Source: an uncultured Clostridium sp.
Lineage (GTDB): Bacteria > Bacillota > Clostridia > TANB77 > CAG-508
NCBI GenBank assembly: GCA_958413095.1
Contig: CATYUF010000051.1
Span: forward strand, 1-11,268
Reading direction: 5' to 3'
DNA: 11,268 bases
The notes beneath the pieces were generated by a model that made no database searches, had not been told where the DNA came from, and saw only the letters and a list, made by a program, of their open reading frames with translations. Shown one piece after another: positions 6,145 to 11,268 of this stretch; positions within the stretch are counted from its first letter, which is position 1; every line of letters begins with the position of its first letter. A program made the translations under genes and the position numbers.

Positions 6145-6191
6145 AAATTTTCCTCTTCCTTTAAATTTTTTACTTACAGTCGAAAGTTTAA

Positions 6192-6240
6192 ATTATAAAA
6201 AAGTAACGAATCTACACAAGCAAAGCTATTACGTTTTTTT
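6192..6240 (-). promoter_or_regulatory. Possible internal promoter and weak hairpin in the accD-accA spacer
   Basis: On the minus strand, TTGTGT (6214-6219), 16 nt and TATAAT (6192-6197) make a plausible promoter for accA-fabI. Overlapping it, an A-rich arm ending in GTAA (6229-6240, with one bulged C) can pair with TTACTTTTTT (6197-6206) around a 22-nt loop, resembling a weak terminator. The two readings overlap, and either may be chance in such A/T-rich sequence. Confidence 0.35.
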
Positions 6241-6279
6241 AGGTCACTTTTAATTGTTGTATACAGAAAAGTCATTAAA

Positions 6280-7131
6280 TCAACTTTTCTTATGTAGTCT
6301 AACTAATTTAGCAATCGTACTTTTCATATCTTTTCTTTCAACTATTTTATCTATAAATCCATGTTCTAATAAAAATTCTGAACTTTGGAAACCTTCTGGT
6401 AATTTTTGTTTGATTGTTTGCTCTATAACTCTTGGTCCTGCAAATCCAATTAATGCTTTTGGCTCTGCTAGTATTATATCTCCCAAACTTGCAAAACTTG
6501 CTGTTACTCCTCCTGTTGTAGGGTCTGTCAATACTGATATATATAATTGTCCTGCTTTATCTAACCTAGCTAGTGCACTTGAAGTCTTTGCCATTTGCAT
6601 TAACGATATAATACCTTCCTGCATTCTAGCTCCTCCTGATACACAAAACATTATTAATGGCAATTTTCTTTCTATTGCTTTTTCTATGGCTAAAGTTATT
6701 CTTTCTCCAACTGCTGACCCCATGCTTCCCATTAGAAAATTTCCATCCATAACCACAAGTACTATTTCCTCGCCCTCTATTTTACATATACCACATTTTA
6801 CTGCTTCATCAATTTTTGTTTTTTCTCTAATTGCTTCAACTTTTTTTAAATATCCTTTAAATTGTAATGGGTCTTTGGTTAATATATCATCTCCAAAACT
6901 TTCAAATGTTCCTTCATCAGCTATTTGTTTTATTCTTCTTCTAGCAGATAACCTAAAATGTTTGCCACAATTTGGACATACACTAAAATTGTTATGCAAT
7001 TCTTCTTTATATATTATTTCTTTACATGAATCACATTTTACCCATTTTCCTATCATCATATCTGAAGCTTTTTTATTTTTTTCAATTTTCTGTTCTTTCT
7101 TATTTATTTTTTTAACTTTATCAATTATCAA
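6280..7131 (-). CDS. accD: Acetyl-CoA carboxylase carboxyltransferase subunit beta
   Basis: AccD is the zinc-binding partner of AccA in the carboxyltransferase. The 283-residue product has the four zinc cysteines C33-X2-C36 and C52-X2-C55, then the crotonase-like core with MGSMGSAVGE (134-143), SGGARMQEG (165-173), TDPTTGGVTASFA (202-214) and ALIGFAGPRVIEQT (226-239). These positions shape the acyl-CoA oxyanion site. The start is an unusual TTG at 7131, chosen because GGGAGG (7140-7145) lies 8 nt upstream and about 30 residues before the zinc ribbon is normal for the family. The first ATG (residue 25) would leave almost no N-terminus and has no good binding site. The ribosome binding site overlaps the accC stop codon, suggesting translational coupling. 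An additional CGIC (113-116) outside the zinc ribbon is unusual. Confidence 0.95.
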   Translation of the reverse strand: MIIDKVKKINKKEQKIEKNKKASDMMIGKWVKCDSCKEIIYKEELHNNFSVCPNCGKHFRLSARRRIKQIADEGTFESFGDDILTKDPLQFKGYLKKVEAIREKTKIDEAVKCGICKIEGEEIVLVVMDGNFLMGSMGSAVGERITLAIEKAIERKLPLIMFCVSGGARMQEGIISLMQMAKTSSALARLDKAGQLYISVLTDPTTGGVTASFASLGDIILAEPKALIGFAGPRVIEQTIKQKLPEGFQSSEFLLEHGFIDKIVERKDMKSTIAKLVRLHKKS

Positions 7132-7144
7132 CGACTATTCCTCC

Positions 7145-8482
7145 CTAAAAATTTTTCGCAATAAATGATGTGTCATAATTATTATCTTGAAAATCTTTAT
7201 TATTTAAAATTTTCAATAAAAAATCTATGTTAGTTGTTATTCCTTCAATCACTGTTTCTGATAATGCACTTCTCATTTTCAAAATTGATTCTTCTCTATT
7301 TTTTCCATAAACAATTAATTTTGCAAGCATTGAATCATATGTTGGTGGTACATTATATCCATCATATATTGCTGTATCAACTCTTATACCATTTCCTCCT
7401 GGCAAGTGAAGTCCTGTAATCATTCCTGGGGCTGGCATAAAGTTTTTTTCTGGATTTTCTGCATTAATTCTTACTTCCATAGAATGACCTTTTATTTTTA
7501 TGTCTTCTTGTTTGTAGCTCAATTTTTCACCACTTGCTATTTTTATTTGTTCTTTTATTATATCCACTCCTGTTACCATTTCTGTAACTGGATGTTCTAC
7601 TTGTACTCTAGTATTCATTTCCATAAAATAAAAATCTTTGTTTTGAGATACTAAAAATTCTATTGTTCCTGCATTTGAATATCCTATTTCCTTTACTGCC
7701 TTTACTGCTATTTCTCCCATTTTCTTTCTAGTTTCTTCATTTAATATTTGACTTGGAGTTTCTTCTAATACTTTTTGGTTTCTTCTTTGTATAGAACAAT
7801 CTCTTTCGCCCAAATGTATGCAATTCCCCTTTTCGTCAGCTAAAACTTGTATTTCTACATGTCTAGGATTTTCTATGAATTTTTCAATATATATACTATC
7901 ATCATTAAATGATACTTTTGCTTCTTGTTTTACAATATCATATTCCTTTTCTAGCTCTGCTTTTGAATGTGCAATACGAATTCCTCTTCCTCCACCTCCT
8001 GCTGAGGCTTTTAATATTACTGGATATTTTATTTTTTCTGCTAATTCTATCGCTTCTTTTTTAGAATTTATAAGTCCTTCTGAACCTGGTACTACTGGAA
8101 CTCCTATATTTTTCATTGTATCTTTTGCTTTTGATTTATTTCCTAAAAGCTCTATTAACTTATAATTTGGTCCTATAAATTTAATTCCTATTTCTTCACA
8201 CATTTTTGCAAATGTTACATTTTCTGATAAAAATCCAAATCCTGGGTGAACACTATCACTTCCTGTTAAACATATTGCTTCTAAGATTGCTTTTATATTT
8301 AAGTAACTTTTATTAGACGGAGCCGGTCCTATACAAATTGCTTCATCTGCTAATTTAGTATGTAAGGCTTCTTTATCTGCTTCTGAATATATTGCAACTG
8401 TTCTTATTCCCATTTCTCTACAAGCTCTTATTATTCTTACTGCTATTTCTCCTCTATTTGCAATTAATATTTTTTTTAACAT
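7145..8482 (-). CDS. accC: Biotin carboxylase subunit of acetyl-CoA carboxylase
   Basis: AccC uses ATP and bicarbonate to carboxylate the biotin carried by AccB, the first half-reaction of malonyl-CoA synthesis. The 445-residue protein begins with the N-terminal motif ILIANRGEIAVRI (5-17) and HPGFGFLSEN (79-88). Its ATP-grasp domain has the glycine loop GGGGRG (162-167), H208, K237 and the metal and bicarbonate site E275, E288, N290, R292, E296 and R338. From E288 onward, numbering matches the E. coli enzyme exactly. The start at 8482 is fixed by AAAGGAGG (8488-8495) 5 nt upstream and by MLKKILIANRG, the family's usual first residues. An in-frame TTG-type start 33 nt upstream has no binding site and would cross the candidate operator. 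It leads the acc-fabI cluster; no accB gene is present in the window. Confidence 0.97.
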   Translation of the reverse strand: MLKKILIANRGEIAVRIIRACREMGIRTVAIYSEADKEALHTKLADEAICIGPAPSNKSYLNIKAILEAICLTGSDSVHPGFGFLSENVTFAKMCEEIGIKFIGPNYKLIELLGNKSKAKDTMKNIGVPVVPGSEGLINSKKEAIELAEKIKYPVILKASAGGGGRGIRIAHSKAELEKEYDIVKQEAKVSFNDDSIYIEKFIENPRHVEIQVLADEKGNCIHLGERDCSIQRRNQKVLEETPSQILNEETRKKMGEIAVKAVKEIGYSNAGTIEFLVSQNKDFYFMEMNTRVQVEHPVTEMVTGVDIIKEQIKIASGEKLSYKQEDIKIKGHSMEVRINAENPEKNFMPAPGMITGLHLPGGNGIRVDTAIYDGYNVPPTYDSMLAKLIVYGKNREESILKMRSALSETVIEGITTNIDFLLKILNNKDFQDNNYDTSFIAKNF

Positions 8483-8508
8483 ATTTTCCTCCTTTGATTT
8501 AGCATAAC

Positions 8509-8529
8509 TTAACAATAGTTAACTGTTAA
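8509..8529. promoter_or_regulatory. Palindromic candidate operator upstream of accC
   Basis: TTAACA and TGTTAA form the ends of a 21-nt imperfect palindrome with 7 of 10 symmetric pairs, and GTTAAC lies inside it. It is 26 nt before the accC start and just downstream of the likely promoter, a typical repressor position. It does not clearly match the FapR or FabT boxes I know, so the regulator, if any, is unidentified. Confidence 0.4.
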
Positions 8530-8541
8530 AATAAATCTTTT

Positions 8542-8569
8542 CTTATAATTAATTGTTTATAAAGTAAAA
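8542..8569 (-). promoter_or_regulatory. Probable promoter of the accC-accD-accA-fabI operon
   Basis: On the minus strand, TTTTAC (8564-8569), a 16-nt spacer and TATAAG (8542-8547) give a moderate sigma-A-like promoter. It lies between the upstream terminator and accC. The sequence around it is almost pure A/T, so other placements (for example a TATAAT farther upstream) are possible. A promoter somewhere in this spacer is expected because the preceding transcript terminates. Confidence 0.4.
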
Positions 8570-8638
8570 TTTTAATTCTTTATACATTGTATTTTTATAT
8601 TATATTTTTAATTTTAAAACTAAAACATTTTATTACTC

Positions 8639-8668
8639 AAAAAAGACAGTATCAATTACTGTCTTTTT
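8639..8668 (-). terminator. Intrinsic terminator after the WG-repeat gene
   Basis: AAAAAGACAGTA (8640-8651) and TACTGTCTTTTT (8657-8668) are perfect 12-nt complements around a 5-nt loop. On the minus strand the 3' arm ends in a run of six T. This closes the tgt/WG-repeat transcription unit about 65 nt after the stop. The near symmetry means it could also stop transcription from the other side. Confidence 0.88.
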
Positions 8669-8733
8669 ATTGTTACATTATATCTTTAAATTACCTAGTC
8701 TGCATATTGGTCTAAGCAGTCAGTTTAATATTT

Positions 8734-10218
8734 TTATTCTTGATTTTCTTCACCATTATTTCCTTCTGAATTTTGTTCTTGATTTTCTTGTTGGTTTTGT
8801 TCTTCATTTGTATTCTTATTTTCATTTTGTTCATTATTTTGTTCTTCATTATTAGAATTATTGCTTTGTGATGTATTTGAATTTTGTTTATTATTTGTTT
8901 TTACTCCTATTTTGTCTAAGTAATCTTCAACATCATAAGTAGTGTCATTAGCTGTCATATAATAATGTTTTTGTCCTGCATTTATTACCATATATATGTC
9001 ATCAACATAAGCTCTAAAAGGATATTCTCCATTTTCATTTAATAATGTATACTTTTCATTTTTACATACAACTATTACATTATAATCTGGTACTAATAGT
9101 AAGTTTAATGCATCTTTACTGCTTTTTGCAGTATAACCTATGCTATCATATTGAAAATCTACAACTTGATTTCCTTTTATATCGAAGAATCCCCATTTAT
9201 TATTTTTTTGAACTGGTATTAAATTTCCTGCTAATATATATTTAGATTTTAAATCATTTTTTGGAAATCTACTTATATCTATACCTATTTGATTATTTTC
9301 TATATATATTTTTGTATTTCCTTTTAAATCAATTACACCATATTGATTTTCTTTTTTCACTAAGTATAAACCTGCATCTAAATCCATTAATTCAATATTA
9401 TCATAAAGAATATCTACCTTTGTTTCTTTATTTTTAGTCATAATTCCTACTTTATTATTACTTTTTACTAAAAAGTCACCTGTTCCTTCTTGATACTGAA
9501 TTTGGTCATATTTACATTCTAATATTTCTTTTCCTGTATCTGCATCTATTACAGCCATTTTTTTATTTTTTTCTACTATTATCATGTCTTGTAGTATTGC
9601 TTTATTATTTTCAAAATTATCATTTATACTTTCAAATCCATAATCTAAAACTTTAGGTTGATATAATGAAATTAAATATGGCATTGTGTATATTTTAATT
9701 CTGTTTGATTTTTTATCATATTGAAATATAGAATTAAATGCTTTTTCCATTCCTTCTGTTGTAATATATAATGTTCCATTAATTGCTTTAACAGGCTTAT
9801 CCATATATGAATAACTGTAATTCCCATCTGAATTTCCTAAGTTTAGTTTATATATTTTGTTTGAATTTAAACTAAAATTGACTATTTCATTTTCAGATTT
9901 AATATAACATTTACTCATATCTTCTGATGGATTATCATATTCTCCACTATAACTTTTATATCCTAAATATTCTGCTATATTTCTTATTGGTACATATATT
10001 GTTCCATCTTCTTCAAAATTCAAAATCTTTAAAACTTCTTCATTTACTTGTCCATTTAATAATACTTTTAACTTCGCATTTTCTATATATACTAAATATG
10101 AAAATATTGAAATTATTAATATTATTAAAACCAAAATTATTGCTAATATAATTTTTGCCGTTTTTTTGGAACTATCTTTTGTTTTATTATTTTCTAAACT
10201 CTCATCAATTAAATTCAT
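8734..10218 (-). CDS. Membrane-anchored WG-repeat protein with copper-amine-oxidase-like N-terminal domain
   Basis: This 494-residue protein has a lysine-rich N-terminus, one transmembrane segment (about 21-45), and an extracellular part. Residues about 48-178 resemble the copper amine oxidase N-terminal-like domain common on clostridial surfaces (GTIYVPIRNIAEYLGYKS at 72-89); that domain name does not imply enzyme activity. Residues about 212-412 hold degenerate WG/KWG-type repeats: MAVIDADTGKEILECKYDQI (221-240), VGIMTKNKETK (257-267), YGVIDLKGN (293-301), WGFFDIKGNQVVDFQYDSI (342-360) and YTLLNENGE (390-398). Residues about 441-494 are a low-complexity Q/N/E tail. The likely role is a cell-envelope scaffold or binding protein; its ligand is unknown. 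It begins 28 nt after the tgt stop with GAGGGGG before the ATG, so it is probably cotranscribed with tgt, although no functional link is evident. Confidence 0.82.
   Translation of the reverse strand: MNLIDESLENNKTKDSSKKTAKIILAIILVLIILIISIFSYLVYIENAKLKVLLNGQVNEEVLKILNFEEDGTIYVPIRNIAEYLGYKSYSGEYDNPSEDMSKCYIKSENEIVNFSLNSNKIYKLNLGNSDGNYSYSYMDKPVKAINGTLYITTEGMEKAFNSIFQYDKKSNRIKIYTMPYLISLYQPKVLDYGFESINDNFENNKAILQDMIIVEKNKKMAVIDADTGKEILECKYDQIQYQEGTGDFLVKSNNKVGIMTKNKETKVDILYDNIELMDLDAGLYLVKKENQYGVIDLKGNTKIYIENNQIGIDISRFPKNDLKSKYILAGNLIPVQKNNKWGFFDIKGNQVVDFQYDSIGYTAKSSKDALNLLLVPDYNVIVVCKNEKYTLLNENGEYPFRAYVDDIYMVINAGQKHYYMTANDTTYDVEDYLDKIGVKTNNKQNSNTSQSNNSNNEEQNNEQNENKNTNEEQNQQENQEQNSEGNNGEENQE
8737..8898 (-). 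repeat. Low-complexity Q/N/E-rich coding tract
   Basis: The last 54 codons of the WG-repeat protein encode almost only Gln, Asn, Glu, Ser and Thr, built from recurring short units such as GAACAAAAT and CAAGAA. It is probably a flexible, acidic extracellular tail. Slippage between such units would make its length variable between strains. Confidence 0.7.
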
Positions 10219-10246
10219 TTGTATACCCCCTCAAAATAAATGGTTT

Positions 10247-11268
10247 TTATTTAATATAACCATATTTTTTATAAAATTCTTCTTTGAATGTTCCTAAATT
10301 ATCTCTCTCTATTTCTATTCTAACCTTTTCCATCAAATTAGTCAAGAACCTTAAATTATGTATTGATAATAATCTTACACCTAGTATTTCATTTGTTTTA
10401 ATTAAATGTCTTATATATGCTCTTGTATAGTTTTTGCAAGTATAACAATCACATTCTGGGTCTAGTGGTCCCCAATCTTTTTCATATGTTGCATTTCTTA
10501 CAACTACTTTTCCATTCCAAGTCATTGCGGTTCCATTTCTTGCAATTCTTGTTGGTAGTACACAATCACACATATCGATTCCAGCAATAGCTGCTTCGAG
10601 CAAATAGTCTGGTGTTCCTACTCCCATTAAATATCTTGGTTTATCTTTTGGCATTAAAGGTGCTGTGTAATATAGCATTTTTAAGTATTCTTCTTTAGGT
10701 TCTCCTACACTTATTCCTCCTATTGCATATCCTGGTAAATCTAATTTAATTAAATCCTCTGCACTTTTCTTTCTTAAATCTTCGTAAAATCCGCCTTGTA
10801 TAATCCCAAATAATGCTTGATTTTCTTCTTTCTTATGTGCTTTCACACATCTTTTAGCCCATCTAGTTGTCCTTTCCATTGATTTTTTTGTATACTCATA
10901 ACTTGCTGGATATGGACAACATTCATCAAATGACATTATTATGTCTGCTCCTAATGAATTTTCTATTTCCATTACTTTTTCAGGCGTAAACATATGCTTG
11001 CTTCCATCTAAATGTGATTTAAATTCAACACCTTCTTCAGAAATTTTCCTTAGGTCGCTTAAACTAAAAACTTGAAATCCTCCACAATCTGTTAAGATTG
11101 GTCTATCCCAATTCATAAATTTGTGAAGTCCGCCTGCTTCTTCTACTAATTTATGTCCAGGTCTTAGATACAAATGATATGTATTAGATAAAATTATTTG
11201 TGCTCCAACTTCTTCTTTTAATTCTTCTGGTGTCATTGATTTTACTGTTGCTTGTGTTCCTACTGGCA
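10247..11268 (-). CDS. tgt: tRNA-guanine(34) transglycosylase, 5' end outside the window
   Basis: Tgt exchanges guanine 34 in the anticodon of tRNAs for Asp, Asn, His and Tyr with the queuosine precursor preQ1. The window contains 339 codons; the frame is open to the edge and begins PVGTQATVKSMTPEE, so the Met at 11236 is internal and roughly 30-40 N-terminal residues are missing. Visible motifs are IILSNTYHLYLRPG, ILTDCGGFQVFSL with the first catalytic Asp, FDECCPYP, GGISVGEPKEE, YLMGVGTP, GIDMCDCVLPTRIARNG with the second catalytic Asp, and the zinc site CDCYTC with a later His in SIHNLRF. Two cysteines are unusual: LTDC where LTDS is usual, and DMCD where DMFD is usual. The C-terminus is complete. 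It leads a two-gene unit with the WG-repeat protein. Confidence 0.97.
   Translation of the reverse strand, partial: PVGTQATVKSMTPEELKEEVGAQIILSNTYHLYLRPGHKLVEEAGGLHKFMNWDRPILTDCGGFQVFSLSDLRKISEEGVEFKSHLDGSKHMFTPEKVMEIENSLGADIIMSFDECCPYPASYEYTKKSMERTTRWAKRCVKAHKKEENQALFGIIQGGFYEDLRKKSAEDLIKLDLPGYAIGGISVGEPKEEYLKMLYYTAPLMPKDKPRYLMGVGTPDYLLEAAIAGIDMCDCVLPTRIARNGTAMTWNGKVVVRNATYEKDWGPLDPECDCYTCKNYTRAYIRHLIKTNEILGVRLLSIHNLRFLTNLMEKVRIEIERDNLGTFKEEFYKKYGYIK

Noticed and set aside
5327..7168. Long plus-strand open frames opposite accA and accD
   Set aside because: They are antisense shadows of strongly conserved genes; their translations are hydrophobic, low-complexity and without family motifs or ribosome binding sites.
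8483..8515. N-terminal extension of AccC
   Set aside because: The extension crosses the AAAGGAGG ribosome binding site and the palindrome; the family begins at MLKKILIANRG.

Overview
This is an AT-rich window in which every supported gene lies on the minus strand, so transcription runs from high to low coordinates. Strong AGGAGG-type ribosome binding sites, a short AccA, a SpoT/FapR-free acc-fabI cluster and very A/T-biased codons point to a low-GC member of the Bacillota, most likely a clostridium. The sequence alone does not identify the species.

In transcription order, the right-hand end holds the 3' part of tgt (tRNA-guanine transglycosylase). It is followed after 28 nt by a membrane-anchored WG-repeat protein, and the pair ends at a clear intrinsic terminator near 8640-8668. 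Next is a fatty-acid synthesis cluster, accC-accD-accA-fabI: biotin carboxylase, both carboxyltransferase subunits and enoyl-ACP reductase. It has its own probable promoter and a palindromic candidate operator, and ends at a long AT-rich terminator near 4358-4414. The biotin carrier gene accB is not in the window. A monocistronic gene for a peptide/nickel-type solute-binding protein follows; it lacks a lipobox cysteine and has no permease genes beside it. Then comes recA, with a consensus promoter and a LexA-like half-conserved box at the probable start of transcription.

The most interesting locus is directly downstream of recA (about 99-1403). A perfect consensus promoter drives a leader RNA made of three directly abutting 36-nt repeats. 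Each can fold as an H-type pseudoknot, and one stem pair shows a compensatory change between units. A GAAA-capped terminator hairpin follows, then a ribosome binding site and a 360-residue protein. This order (promoter, tandem short repeats, leaky terminator, toxin) is that of type III toxin-antitoxin loci (ToxIN/AbiQ), in which the repeat RNA neutralises an endoribonuclease. The protein N-terminus (about residues 8-165) resembles ToxN/AbiQ. Its C-terminus (about 173-355) resembles a CYTH/CyaB-type triphosphate-binding domain with an altered signature motif. I know of no description of a ToxN-CYTH fusion, so this is the best candidate for a new system in the window.

No gene-free stretch exceeds 300 bases. 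The spacers of about 220-250 nt hold the promoters, terminators and RNA elements listed. I see no tRNA, rRNA, insertion sequence or CRISPR array.
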